Positions 1 through 8,250 of a stretch of 48,321 nt of DNA are shown one piece after another. Positions within the stretch are counted from its first letter, which is position 1. Every line of letters begins with the position of its first letter. The position numbers and the translations under genes were made by a program. This DNA is from Lachnospiraceae bacterium (GTDB lineage: Bacteria > Bacillota > Clostridia > Lachnospirales > Lachnospiraceae): positions 1 to 48,321 of the forward strand of contig CAJTDL010000035.1 in NCBI GenBank assembly GCA_910575035.1, in the 5' to 3' direction. The notes below the pieces were generated by a model. That model worked only from the letters and a program-made list of their open reading frames with translations. It was not told the DNA's origin and ran no database searches.

Positions 1-42
1 TCACTATACCATACATACCCAAAAATAAGAATAATGTAGGCA

Positions 43-77
43 ATAAAAAAACAGGTTTTCGACCTGTTCTTTTATTG
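43..77. terminator. Bidirectional intrinsic terminator hairpin
   Basis: The arms AACAGGT (50-56) and ACCTGTT (62-68) pair around a 5-base loop. The hairpin is flanked by an A-run on the left and TTTTATTG on the right, and the flanking CAATAAAA/TTTTATTG also pair. It could stop transcription from either side. No gene is visible to its left in the window. Confidence 0.6.
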
Positions 78-160
78 CTTCCTATACCCAAAGTTCAGAA
101 AGAACCCTGATCCACAGGATAGGCGGTGTCCGTAAGGACAATCATTAACCTAAACTCGGA

Positions 161-190
161 GCATCCACTTTGGAGTGGGTGCTTTCCCTT
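161..190 (+). terminator. Terminator-like hairpin
   Basis: GCATCCACT (161-169) pairs with AGTGGGTGC (174-182) with one G-T pair and a 4-base loop, followed by a T-rich stretch. A smaller hairpin of the form GTCC-GTAA-GGAC lies just upstream at about 127-139. Bases 1-259 otherwise hold no convincing gene. Confidence 0.45.
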
Positions 191-259
191 TGTATTGTTA
201 TAATACCATTGAATGTGAAATGTTTCAAGATATTGCCGCTAAAATCTGTAGATAATTGT

Positions 260-727
260 TTAGTAAATTTTGATTTCGCCCTCATAGTTGTCAGCTCTTT
301 CCAGCAGAGGACCGGTTGCACCCATTGTAAAAGCTATATCACTGCTTCGGATAGACAATAGTTCCATTCCAATTTTCAGATTAAGGAAGTCCAATATTTG
401 CTGATTAAGTTGAATTACACCATTCTCTGAAATATTTATCCAACAGTATGACCGCCCTTTATATTTGACAAATTCGCCTTCTGCGGTTTGATAATTCTGT
501 AGAATTGGATTATCAGTAAGAATGTGTCCTAACTTTGACGGTTCCAACAACCCCTTTCTTGTCACACAAAAGCCGCCAGTGACCTTGCTTCCAGTAAAAA
601 GATAGACTTTTCTCTCTGCTGTGGCGTTGTACTCTGTAAGTGCCTGTGTTGGGAGATGGATTGTCAAATCCTCTCGTATCAATGATTTTCCAAAAATAAA
701 TTTACCGCCTTTGTTCATCTGTGGCAT
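260..727 (-). CDS. Conserved hypothetical protein, AbrB-like N-terminus
   Basis: This is a 155-residue soluble protein read on the minus strand, downstream of and in the same direction as the XRE repressor gene. The N-terminal third has the pattern of a small beta-barrel DNA-binding (AbrB/SpoVT-like) fold with a phrase similar to D-x-T-I-x-(I/L)-P. The middle carries GSKVTGGFC and a tryptophan-containing segment (YCWINIS). There is no signal peptide or membrane helix. The start is supported by AAAGGAG about 8 bases upstream of the ATG. I do not recognise a characterised family; a regulatory accessory protein of the integrative element is a guess from position and fold pattern only. Confidence 0.6.
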   Translation of the reverse strand: MPQMNKGGKFIFGKSLIREDLTIHLPTQALTEYNATAERKVYLFTGSKVTGGFCVTRKGLLEPSKLGHILTDNPILQNYQTAEGEFVKYKGRSYCWINISENGVIQLNQQILDFLNLKIGMELLSIRSSDIAFTMGATGPLLERADNYEGEIKIY

Positions 728-762
728 ATATCATCAACTCCTTTTCCTAAAAGTGGAAGTCC

Positions 763-791
763 ACTATACCACAAGAAAATTCAAATGTCAC
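763..791 (-). promoter_or_regulatory. Sigma-A promoter of the 155-residue gene
   Basis: On the minus strand GTGACA (plus 786-791), a 17-base spacer and TATAGT (plus 763-768) form a good sigma-A promoter. It lies about 40 bases upstream of the ATG at 727, so this gene can be expressed independently of the repressor gene behind it. Confidence 0.5.
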
Positions 792-839
792 TAAGGCTCT
801 CTAAAGTGTGGCAAATATTTTTCAGTATAGTGAGAATGG

Positions 840-1385
840 CTAATTTTCGGGATAAATTTTTACAGATATACCTCTAACACCTTTTTTAACAATTTTACTA
901 TCGTCAAGAATACTCTGCTTAACAGCGTCCAAATCCTTTGATAGTGCTTCAATCGCCCGTTGGTGTTCTTCCTCTGACGAGAAGCGTTCCGTATCATTTA
1001 AAAGGTTCTCCTGCAATTCCCTTGCTTTCATGTATACGCCCAGCTTATGATTGAGCAGGGAGTTCTGAAAGGATATTTTGATTGTAGCGGGATTGAAACT
1101 TCCGTCCTTGTACCTCTCTGCTTCAAAGTTCATATCTAATTGTTCGTCCATTTTCAAAATCAAAGACAATACATCTGACACTGTTTCTATATCAAAATCC
1201 ATGAAAACATTGATACTGATACCCAAAGCATTTGCAATTTTCATCAGTTGGTCGGGCTTTGGATTGCGAATGCCATACTCATATTTTTTTATTGTGGCGG
1301 AATTGATGCCGGAAAGCTGACCGAGCGTTTCCTGTGATATGCCACGCAAATTCCGAAAGTGTTTAATCTTTTCCCCGGTAGTCAT
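840..1385 (-). CDS. XRE-family (cI-like) transcriptional repressor
   Basis: This 181-residue protein has an N-terminal helix-turn-helix of the Cro/cI (XRE) type at about residues 5-60, with GISQETLGQLSG and INSATIKKYEYG as the two helices. A charged, mainly helical C-terminal part presumably serves dimerisation. GGAGG about 8 bases before the ATG at 1385 fixes the start. It is divergent from an excisionase and integrase, the usual arrangement of an integrative element or prophage master repressor. Three operator-like repeats in the intergenic space, one inside the xis promoter, are its likely targets. No S24 peptidase domain is present, so induction by RecA-type self-cleavage is not expected. 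Confidence 0.85.
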   Translation of the reverse strand: MTTGEKIKHFRNLRGISQETLGQLSGINSATIKKYEYGIRNPKPDQLMKIANALGISINVFMDFDIETVSDVLSLILKMDEQLDMNFEAERYKDGSFNPATIKISFQNSLLNHKLGVYMKARELQENLLNDTERFSSEEEHQRAIEALSKDLDAVKQSILDDSKIVKKGVRGISVKIYPEN

Positions 1386-1446
1386 GCCAATACCTCCATT
1401 TTTTGTGATTTTCGTTAGTGCCTAGTTCAATTCTATCACATTAGGA

Positions 1447-1535
1447 CACATTTGTGTATAGAAAATTAAAATAAATACTTGTCATTCACAAAAGTGTACC
1501 GTATAATAAAAACATAAAGATTACATATGTGTACC
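1447..1535. promoter_or_regulatory. Three operator-like 14-bp repeats
   Basis: Three related sites read CACATTTGTGTATA (1447-1460), CACAAAAGTGTACC (1487-1500) and TACATATGTGTACC (1522-1535). They share a (C/T)ACA-n3-GTGTA core with partial dyad symmetry and are spaced 40 and 35 bases apart. The first lies near an extended -10 (TGATAGAAT on the minus strand) for the repressor gene. The second fills the spacer of the xis promoter. The third lies in the xis 5' leader. This is a typical lysogeny-type switch layout; binding by the adjacent XRE protein is inferred. Confidence 0.55.
1479..1507 (+). promoter_or_regulatory. xis-int promoter
   Basis: TTGTCA (1479-1484), a 17-base spacer and TATAAT (1502-1507) make a near-consensus sigma-A promoter ahead of the excisionase gene. 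The spacer is almost exactly the second operator-like repeat, so repressor binding would block RNA polymerase. Confidence 0.75.
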
Positions 1536-1564
1536 TAAAATAAAAAGAGAAAGGACAGGATTAT

Positions 1565-1759
1565 ATGGAGAATGGAAAGAAAATGTATGTAACGGCAGAG
1601 GAAGCGGCTGAAATGCTTGGCGTATCAACGGGTTATGCTTACAAGATTATCCGGGGGCTGAATGAGGAACTGAAAGCAAAGGGCTATCGGACAATCTGCG
1701 GCAAAGTCCCGACAAAATACTTTGAAGAAAAATTTTACGGTCTGACCGTAGCCATGTAG
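1565..1759 (+). CDS. xis: Excisionase-like small HTH protein
   Basis: A 64-residue protein with a MerR/HTH_17-type winged-helix start, seen as YVTAEEAAEMLGVSTGYAYK, followed by the short basic wing region typical of excisionases of Tn916- and ICE-type elements. AAAGGACAGG precedes the ATG. It lies between the repressor and the integrase remnant, the standard xis position. It would bend the element end DNA and steer the integrase to excision, but its integrase partner here is broken. The exact family assignment rests on pattern and context. Confidence 0.7.
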   Translation: MENGKKMYVTAEEAAEMLGVSTGYAYKIIRGLNEELKAKGYRTICGKVPTKYFEEKFYGLTVAM

Positions 1760-1825
1760 GAAACACCTTGCGGGTATACCATTATGGCGGGAGGACACGC
1801 CAACAATAAGGAAAGGAGAGATTTT

Positions 1826-2814
1826 ATGTCAGCGACAAGGGACGGAAAGATGTGCGTTGCCAGTTCTATTATAAGGACTGGCAGGGTGTAAGCCACAAGA
1901 AGAACAAGAGGGGATTTAAGACAAAAGCGGAAGCGGAACAGTGGGAACGTGACTTTCTGCAACAGCAGCAGAGGAATTTAGACATCAATTTTGAAAACTT
2001 CGTACAAATCTATTACGAGGATATGGAACATCGTCTGCATGAAAACACCATGCGTACAAAGAAATTCATTATTGATTTGAAAATCATTCCGTATTTCAAG
2101 AAAAAGAACATGAATGAGATTAAGTCTTCCGACATTCGGGCATGGCAAAATGCGCTGATGAAAAAAGGATATTCGGAAACGTATCTGAAAACGGTCAATA
2201 ATCAGTTATCGGCAATCTTCAATTATGCGGTTCGGTACTATGACTTGAAAGACAATCCTTGCAGGAAAGCCGGGAGTATCGGAAAGAGCCACGCCGGGGA
2301 AAAGGAGTTTTGGACAAAGCAGGAGTTTAAACAGTTTTTTGTGACTGTGGAAAACAAGCCGGAAACAAAAATGGCGTTTCTGCTCCTTTATTGGACAGGA
2401 ATGAGGATTGGAGAATTACTTGCGCTCACGCCTGCTGATATTGATTTTGAGAAGCAGACAGTTACAATCAGCAAGACTTTCCACCGTTCCAAAGGGCGGG
2501 ACATTATCACAAGCCCCAAGACGAAAAAGAGCAACCGCACAATCAAAATGCCGCCGTTTCTTTGTGAGGAAATGCAGGAGTACATCAAAATGCTTTATGA
2601 CATCAAGCCGGACGAGCGTTTATTTACGGTTACAAAATCCTACATCAATCACGAAATGGAGCGAGGGGCGAAGCAGGCGGGCGTTAAGAAAATCCGTGTC
2701 CACGATATTCGCTATTCCCACGCAACTATTTTTTCCTGCTTTTTCACCTTTTTGCACTTGATTTCACTAATATTTTATGGTGTTTTAACCGTTTTTCTTG
2801 TACTTATGGTTTAA
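1826..2814 (+). pseudogene. int: Tyrosine integrase, frameshifted and C-terminally truncated
   Basis: The start at 1826 (GGAGAG ahead, MSATRDGK) runs into a stop. The recognisable integrase continues in another frame from 1852 (CQFYYKDWQG), so one indel near 1850 splits the N-terminal arm-binding domain. The SAM-like core-binding domain and the first half of the catalytic domain are clear, including the catalytic Arg in TGMRIGEL and the H-D-I-R box. After RVHDIRYSHAT (about 2731) homology stops and an unrelated hydrophobic tail follows. The second catalytic His and the Tyr nucleophile are therefore missing. It cannot be an active recombinase; it is a remnant of a Tn916/ICE-class integrase. 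Confidence 0.85.
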
Positions 2815-3014
2815 ATTATACTCAAATATCTATTGAATGTGGTTTTGCCGTCAGCTTAGCGTAAACGAGTAGACTTCATTTAAAGTCATGTATTCATTTG
2901 GATAGGTACATGCTATGGAGCATTTATGTTATTTCTTTTTTGCTATTCAGGTAGCAAAGATTAAATGTAATAAAAAACGCTATAGGTTGTGTCTATAGTG
3001 CTTTTCTATACAGT
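2815..3014 (-). terminator. Gene-free spacer with terminator of the minus-strand remnant
   Basis: No gene is seen here. At about 2973-3005 an A-run, the arms GCTATAG and CTATAGTGC and a T-run make a terminator that, read on the minus strand, follows the 3015-3677 reading frame. Confidence 0.45.
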
Positions 3015-3677
3015 TTATAATTCGACAAAAATTTGATTCTCTACTTTTATATTGATTGGTACAAGATTTTGATATCGAGCTAAAATATCGTCATATAAAA
3101 CTCCAGGATATTTTGGAATCTCTACTGTGATGGCAACAAAATATTTCATGGGTGTAGTTCCGATAATATCTCTATTTATTCCATGAAGTATGAAGAAAGG
3201 ATTGCTCAAAGAAGACACTCTCATAGGAATAGTTTTTTTGGTCACAGTATCCCATTTTAAATGCTGTGACCGTAATTCATCTTCACTCAAAAATTGCTTT
3301 GGCGGTTTAGAGATTGGTAGATCAGAACGACTATATCCTAAATCGTATAGTTCTTTTTCTGAGTCTGTTCCCACAAAGGCTGCTTTCTGCTTTCTACCAT
3401 GTATTGTGTTTTTGAAATAATTGTAATGTTTATCATGCGGGTAAAAGTAATCTTCTACACAATCACAAGTATAAGAATCAACATCATTTGGATTTAATTC
3501 AGATAAAGTTGAAAGCGTCCATGTTTTATTGGCATTACATTTAAGTCCATTTTTGTCAAATGTATAAGCACCAATTCCTAAACCATTAACCAAGTCTGAA
3601 GGAGCCTGTATCCTATTAAAAGGTAAACGGTAGATAGTGCGTACCTCGACTGCGAAGGATGAATATGTGACAATAGA
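3015..3677 (-). pseudogene. Unidentified gene, N-terminus lost
   Basis: The frame is open from a stop at 3678-3680 down to 3015 (220 codons) but offers no ATG with a ribosome binding site. The only in-frame start is a TTG at 3593 without a Shine-Dalgarno. The protein has a Cys pair (YTCDC), aromatic-rich segments and no membrane helix; I do not recognise it. The frame begins close to IS66-like sequence on the other strand, so the 5' end was probably cut off by insertion or deletion there. A C-terminal fragment of a larger protein is the simplest reading. Confidence 0.4.
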
Positions 3678-3694
3678 CTATATTTCTATCATGA

Positions 3695-3904
3695 GTATCA
3701 AAAGTTAAGCCTCAACTTTTATGGGAAGGGGACGGATGGCTCCTGTTATATAAGAGACTTTCCGAAAGCCGTTTTCAGTGGCCGCGCAATCCAGAGAAAG
3801 TGCGCCAGCTGACGCAGAAGCAGTTCCGCGGGCTGATGGAAGGGCTGACGATCACACCGAAAAAATCCGTCAGGCCAGTGAAGCCGCCGGAATATATGGG
3901 ATGA
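3695..3904 (+). pseudogene. IS66-family TnpB (Orf2) C-terminal remnant
   Basis: In the frame ending at TGA 3902-3904 the translation shows LLWEGDGWLLLYKRL, then SRFQWPRNPEKV and QFRGLMEGLTI, the conserved C-terminal half of IS66 TnpB. About 45 N-terminal residues of a normal TnpB (roughly 115 residues) are absent because the frame is closed by a stop at 3692-3694. It is a decayed insertion-sequence piece. The downstream gap and the transposase-like start at 4180 fit the tnpB-tnpC order of IS66 elements. Confidence 0.7.
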
Positions 3905-4121
3905 TTTTGTGCAAAACGGAGAACTTTCCAGGCGGTTCTGGCACTTTCAGGACTTGTGCATTTCGGCAGTATCGCGCCGGTTCTGCAGGCCTGAAAGATG
4001 GTTTCAGCGTATGTCACACGGACCGGCCCCTTAAAAAACATTATAAAAAAACGTCCTGCAAAAGCCATCCCAGAGCCGCGTTACAGCATGGGCATTATGA
4101 CGAATGCCGGGAACGTCCCTG

Positions 4122-4218
4122 TTCGCAAATCCTGCGGGATTCTGGTATAATAGAACCACTTGGATACCAGGGTGGAAGGATGGCTTTGAAGTATACAGAA
4201 GAAAAACTGAACAGCTTT
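4122..4218 (+). pseudogene. Possible IS66 TnpC start with promoter
   Basis: TTCGCA (4122-4127), an 18-base gap and TATAAT (4146-4151) form a promoter. After GTGGAAGG comes an ATG at 4180 reading MALKYTEEKLNSF, which resembles the conserved opening of IS66 TnpC transposases. The resemblance stops after about 13 codons, where the reading frame merges with serine-recombinase-like sequence. A deletion fusing two elements is inferred. Confidence 0.35.
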
Positions 4219-4760
4219 GGAACCGCAGGGCGGTCATGGAAGCCCTGTCAGCCTGCGGTTCCATCGACACAGAGATGGAAGTGGTCAGCAGTGAGATGGA
4301 GGTGGTCAGCAGTGAGATGGAGGTGACCGCGGGGCTGATCCAGAGGCTGGTGGATGAGTACGCCACACGGAAACTTGGCCAGCACGACTATCGCAAAAAG
4401 TATGACGGGTATGCAAGCCAGTACGCCGCCCCTGAGAGCCAGATGGACAGAATGGAGAAAGAGTGGGAAAGGAAGGAAATCCAGTATGACATTTTCAGCG
4501 GCTTCCTTTCAGGGCTGAAGGAAGTGCAGGAGCTGCCGATGGATTTCAACGAGAGGCTATTCCACAGGCTTGTGGATTACGCAACGGTCTATTCGGACGG
4601 CAAAGTGGCTTTTACCTTCCGCAACGGGGGGAGTCAGCACGGAGATTTGAAGGTGGCGGGCAGGTTCCGGGGAATCCCAGATTTCCTGCCCATTGTTTTT
4701 GCGTGTGTCAATGGAAAAGATGGAGGACAGAGTGGAAATCTGCAAAGAATAGGAGTATAA
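4218..4760 (+). pseudogene. Large serine recombinase, C-terminal remnant
   Basis: The frame open from 4104 to 4760 carries, from about 4218, the coiled-coil and C-terminal segment of a large serine recombinase: GLIQRLVDEY, a long charged helix, then FNERLFHRLVDYATVYSDG and VAFTFRNG, which close such proteins. The catalytic resolvase domain and the zinc ribbon are missing. It cannot catalyse recombination. It is embedded in IS66-derived sequence, showing stacked insertions and deletions. Confidence 0.65.
4272..4325 (+). repeat. 21-bp tandem repeat, 2.6 copies
   Basis: The unit GAGATGGARGTGGTCAGCAGT begins at 4272, 4293 and 4314 (the last copy partial). It encodes a 7-residue repeat (MEVVSSE) in the coiled-coil part of the recombinase remnant. 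Such an in-frame expansion probably arose by slippage. Confidence 0.85.
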
Positions 4761-4813
4761 TTTAACGGCAGATGAAGACTCGAAAAACAAAAAAATTTTG
4801 GAGGTGATAGATA

Positions 4814-5419
4814 ATGGATATGACCAATTTTAAATGGACAAGGGAACCGCTGGATTATAAAATCGAAAACGGCAGAGCTGAGATTATTACAAAGCAACAC
4901 ACGGATTTGTGGCAGAGAACCTATTACCATTTTCAAAATGATAATGCTCCAGTGTTTCAAATGGAGACAGAAGAGAAATATTTTAGTTTTGTTGTAAAAA
5001 CAGAATTTGCGGAAAGTTGCCATAGGTTTGACCAGTGCGGGATTGTGATGTATCTCGACAGTGAAAACTGGCTAAAAGCATCGGTTGAATATGAAAATGA
5101 AGAGTACCAGCATTTAGGCAGTGTTGTAACAAATGGAGGCTATTCTGATTGGGCAACCACGGTTATTGATGCTTCGGTAAAATCCATGTGGTATCGTTTC
5201 AGCCGCCGGGAGAACGATTATTGTGTCGAATGCTCCACAGATGGAATTCATTTTAGCCAAATGAGAATCTGTCATATGCAGAAGGGAAATGGGAAGATTC
5301 AATTTGGCATCTATGCCTGCTCGCCGGAGGAATCTTCTTTTAAAGCAATATTTACGGATATGCAGATGATGGAATGCCAGTGGAATGCCCACGATGGACA
5401 GCAGCCAGACACAAACTAA
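4814..5419 (+). CDS. DUF1349 family protein
   Basis: This 201-residue cytoplasmic protein matches the DUF1349 (concanavalin-like lectin/glucanase fold) pattern: F-x-W near the start, an alternating beta-strand body with CGIVMYLDSENWLK and a second half with GKIQFGIYACSP. No catalytic residues of glycosidases are obvious, and the family's function is poorly defined; members are sometimes annotated as regulators of enolase. GGAGG about 8 bases upstream supports the start. It stands alone between mobile-element remnants and an orphan antitoxin, and appears intact. Confidence 0.8.
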   Translation: MDMTNFKWTREPLDYKIENGRAEIITKQHTDLWQRTYYHFQNDNAPVFQMETEEKYFSFVVKTEFAESCHRFDQCGIVMYLDSENWLKASVEYENEEYQHLGSVVTNGGYSDWATTVIDASVKSMWYRFSRRENDYCVECSTDGIHFSQMRICHMQKGNGKIQFGIYACSPEESSFKAIFTDMQMMECQWNAHDGQQPDTN

Positions 5420-5555
5420 AACTCCGATTGCTATGAATGCCTGTAAAAATTGAGATAATCCCTACTGGGGTGCAAAAAATAACGATAGTATTTTGGTATT
5501 TTTTTGTTTTATAATGTAATGACGATGTTGTATAATGAATGCAGGAGGGATGATT

Positions 5556-5792
5556 ATGGCAAACACATCATTACTCCAGGTACAGACTTCAGCAGAGGAG
5601 AAGGCATCCGCGATACTGGAAAAGCTGGGGACAAACCTGTCAGCAGTTGTAAATATGCTTATCAAGCAGGTCATTATCACGGAAAGGATTCCGTTTGAGG
5701 TAAAGATGGGCCGCTTTGTATATTCAGCAGAAGAAGCGGTAAACGAAGTGAGGGCGACAATGGCATTTGAAGATATGGATCTGACGGAATAG
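5556..5792 (+). CDS. relB: RelB/DinJ-family antitoxin, no toxin partner
   Basis: A 78-residue protein begins at the ATG at 5556, 7 bases after AGGAGG (in-frame ATGs at 5535 and 5550 lie before or inside the Shine-Dalgarno). The N-terminal half has the ribbon-helix-helix of RelB/DinJ antitoxins, with ASAILEKLGTNLSAVVNMLI and then IIITERIPF-like spacing. In intact modules the next gene encodes a RelE/YafQ-type RNase. Here the next frame (5802-6029) shows no such similarity. It would bind its own promoter and neutralise a toxin; the partner is presumably lost or elsewhere. Confidence 0.8.
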   Translation: MANTSLLQVQTSAEEKASAILEKLGTNLSAVVNMLIKQVIITERIPFEVKMGRFVYSAEEAVNEVRATMAFEDMDLTE

Positions 5793-5801
5793 GATGTCCG
5801 A

Positions 5802-6029
5802 ATGCTGTACGTTTATAAGAATGGGGATGTTTCGGGTGATGACTTGCGCCGGGCAGGCAATGGTCGGAGCCAGAGGGAATTCATCCGCTGTCTGGCGCTG
5901 CACAACGGATATGTGATAAATTTTGTGAATGCGGATAAGGGTGAAATGCTAGAGGCGAGTAGGGAGTCTTTCCTCTGCGAGTATGGAGCAAGGGAGAGTC
6001 TGTTCAGAAAATGTTTCAGAAAACGATAG
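5802..6029 (+). CDS. Hypothetical protein after the antitoxin
   Basis: A possible 75-residue protein starts 9 bases after the relB stop. It is charged and soluble with an Arg-rich C-terminus. No ribosome binding site is evident and no family is recognised; in particular it lacks the RelE-fold His/Arg/Tyr pattern. It may be a non-coding or decayed frame where the toxin gene once was. Confidence 0.25.
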   Translation: MLYVYKNGDVSGDDLRRAGNGRSQREFIRCLALHNGYVINFVNADKGEMLEASRESFLCEYGARESLFRKCFRKR

Positions 6030-6057
6030 GAGAAGCGGGTATAATGGTAGGGGGGTG

Positions 6058-6339
6058 ATGCTGTCCTTAAAGTATGACTCTATTATGTGGGATAAGGATT
6101 TGGATGTGAATAGTATTATGTGCTTAAGGGTGATAAAGGGATTGGCACAGTACATCTGCTTTAATGAGGACTATTACGGGCATCTATTGTCTTTGAAGAG
6201 CATTTGGGGAAATTGCGTGTTTGAATATACTTCCTTGACTTTTTATCCGAATCTTCCAGATGTTGCAAAAGAGGAGTATGGAATATATGATTTGATAAAA
6301 TTATGTTCCGCAGGAAAATTTCGGCTGGACGATTATTAA
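6058..6339 (+). CDS. Hypothetical protein
   Basis: A 93-residue protein starts at the ATG at 6058, immediately after AGGGGGGTG, a strong but close Shine-Dalgarno. It has a mixed aromatic and aliphatic composition with no clear membrane helix or motif. I do not recognise it. Its neighbours are an orphan antitoxin and decayed frames, so it may itself be an element passenger or an immunity-like remnant. Confidence 0.4.
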   Translation: MLSLKYDSIMWDKDLDVNSIMCLRVIKGLAQYICFNEDYYGHLLSLKSIWGNCVFEYTSLTFYPNLPDVAKEEYGIYDLIKLCSAGKFRLDDY

Positions 6340-6461
6340 GGCTGACAGTAGTAGGAACTATAAAATTTTATTGTGAATGGGGTATGAAAAAGAATTATTT
6401 GGAGAGGTTTTATTTTTTGTGGCTTGCTACGACAATTTTTTTAAAATAGTGGTTGGGTAAA

Positions 6462-7329
6462 ATGATTTACAATATTCATCAGATTAAAAAACATAGTTTC
6501 CTTATAACGATAATGCAAGAGCATCAGCCAATGACAGAGTTGCTGTCACAGTATTATGATAGTATTTTGAAGGAATTAACTGACCCAGCCGTGGCTGTTT
6601 CCCATGACTTTCCGTCATCTTTTTATAATAATTTGTCAGAAAAATCATTCCAAAAATGAAAATACAATGTGAAAAATTTTGAACATTTTAAAATTGGATC
6701 AAAATCATTAGCATCTGGAAAAAAGAAAACAATTTGCTGACTTAATGCAATCGTTAAAACACGATGGGGCGATAAGGAGGCTTATCTTAATGCAGGACTT
6801 GTTGATGGTATGGATTCGTCAAGGAAATGAGCCTTATGATAGGAAAGCGTTATTCCATATACCTTATAGCAAACGTCAGTATGTTTCGTCAAAAAGATTC
6901 AATATTTAGAGAATCCGCAAGGAATGTATATTCCAATTGAACTTTTTTGCGGTAATTCGAGTGATGGTGATAAAATGTATAGCCCAAACAATGAAAAATC
7001 CGCAAAAAAGATCTGTTAATGCATTTTATTATATGACTCAATATCTTTTCTTTCATAATTTGGAGTATATTGACTTTAAAATAGAAAAGTACCAGGCTCC
7101 TAAACCATTTGAGTTTATGGAGATGTTCAAGAATATTCTTGTGAATGATAATGAGCGAATACTGTTGTATCTAAAAAGATGTAAAGAAAAAGCCCAAAAA
7201 GACCTTTGTGAATTACACTTTTTTGCCAGGGATTATGTAAGTGGTGATGTTATTGCTTATAGACAAGAAAAATGTTATTCCATTCAATCCTTAGAGAGAT
7301 TGGTAGAAGTAATGATAGAGTATCAATAG
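6462..7329 (+). pseudogene. Degenerate coding region, unidentified
   Basis: Several short frames succeed each other: 6462-6659 (66 codons), a stretch with RWGDKEAYLNAGLVDGMD around 6767-6825, and 6937-7329 (130 codons, with a clear C-terminal segment ending EVMIEYQ). They have similar AT-rich composition and could be one gene broken by frameshifts and stops. The last piece alone could still be translated but its start has no good ribosome binding site. I do not recognise the family. Treating it as one pseudogene is an inference. Confidence 0.35.
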
Positions 7330-7548
7330 TAAAAAAATGATTTAGAGGATTCGCATTTGTCAAAATGTGAGAAAAGAGCTTTGAAGGCTCTATTTTGGTC
7401 GTCTTGTGTTTCCTAGTTCCACAAAATAGTCGTTTCGTGCCATCGGGTAAAAACAGAAAACTTTTATGGTATAATTCAGTGGATGCCTTTGCTTTAGAGG
7501 GAACGGTATTCTGCCGAAGTAATAGGAAACGGAAGGGGGCATCGGCTT

Positions 7549-7750
7549 ATGAAAATGCGAATGGAATACACCTGCCCCTTTGGAACTGGTGCATGACATG
7601 CTCAAAGAAAAACGGAAACCGATCATCTTGTGGCGGCTGCGTCTAGGGGCGACTTCCTTGGTGAAGCTGGAACGTGACATAGATGGCATTACTGTGACGC
7701 ATGGGAATAAAGCCGCCATATACGGAATAAGCCATATTGCTGACATATAG
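7549..7750 (+). pseudogene. HxlR-family regulator, frameshifted and truncated
   Basis: From the ATG at 7549 the translation MKMRMEYTCP continues, after removal of one T near 7580, as LELVHDMLKEKRKPIILW and SLVKLERDIDGIT. These are the conserved N-terminal two thirds of HxlR-type winged-helix regulators, including the characteristic early Cys. After IDGIT the homology stops and the frame closes at 7748-7750, so the wing and C-terminus are gone. A TATAAT at 7470-7475 could be the old -10. HxlR proteins control redox or detoxification genes, but no target is left nearby. Confidence 0.65.
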
Positions 7751-7924
7751 ATTATGGTATGGGAATTTTGATACCCTGGAAACAGTACGGAAGACGTACA
7801 GGCGAAGCACGGAAAATCTGAAGTCATATATGCAGCGCCAGTGGAGCCTTGTCAGGGGAATGGCCGACACGTTCGGGGAGAGGGAATGATAAAGGGGCAA
7901 GGGAAAGTATGAGATATTTTCAGT

Positions 7925-8053
7925 GTGAAAAATAGCACTATTTCGTATGAGGTTGGAACAATCTCCATCATGCAGGCAGGTGTGCCGCATGAAGTTGCTG
8001 CGGATTCGGAGGGTTTATATCTGTTTGCCAAGTTTATGCCCGCCTTATGTTAA
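7925..8053 (+). pseudogene. Cupin-domain C-terminal remnant
   Basis: A 42-codon open stretch ending TAA 8051-8053 shows GTISIMQAGVPHEVAA and LYLFAKFMP, the second metal-binding strand pair and closing strand of a small cupin. The preceding codons are interrupted by stops and the first cupin motif is missing. It is a remnant, probably of a protein once controlled by the neighbouring HxlR-like regulator (that pairing is common, but inferred here). Confidence 0.5.
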
Positions 8054-8080
8054 GTGAAAATACAATAGGATAAGCATAGA

Positions 8081-8112
8081 CCGCCGCTATGGACAGCCTC
8101 CATATGCGGCGG
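8081..8112 (+). terminator. Strong hairpin, probable terminator
   Basis: CCGCCGCTATGG (8081-8092) pairs with CCATATGCGGCGG (8100-8112) with a single bulged T and a 7-base loop. It lies 28 bases after the cupin remnant stop. The following sequence is only moderately T-rich. Confidence 0.5.
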
Positions 8113-8200
8113 TTAGCTTTAATATCAAAAAACCATTTGGAGTGAAGAATTGTTTTTTGGAAAGTAACCAACAGTTGCCGGATTGGAACGTATAGGTAGG

Positions 8201-8229
8201 TTGATTATGGGAAAACGCTAAAGTATAAT
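8201..8229 (+). promoter_or_regulatory. Sigma-A promoter for the chimeric regulator/kinase operon
   Basis: TTGATT (8201-8206), a 17-base spacer and TATAAT (8224-8229) lie just upstream of TTGGAGGATGTCAGA and the ATG at 8251. It should transcribe the chimeric reading frame and the histidine kinase behind it. Confidence 0.65.
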
Positions 8230-8250
8230 GAATGCTTGGAGGATGTCAGA

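Noticed and set aside
4272-4325. 21-bp repeats as a mini CRISPR or operator array
   Set aside because: The copies are contiguous, in frame and coding (MEVVSSE), with no spacers, so they are a coding tandem expansion.
5802-6029. RelE-type toxin partner for the RelB-like antitoxin
   Set aside because: The sequence lacks the basic and aromatic catalytic pattern and strand order of RelE or YafQ; it is kept only as a hypothetical frame.
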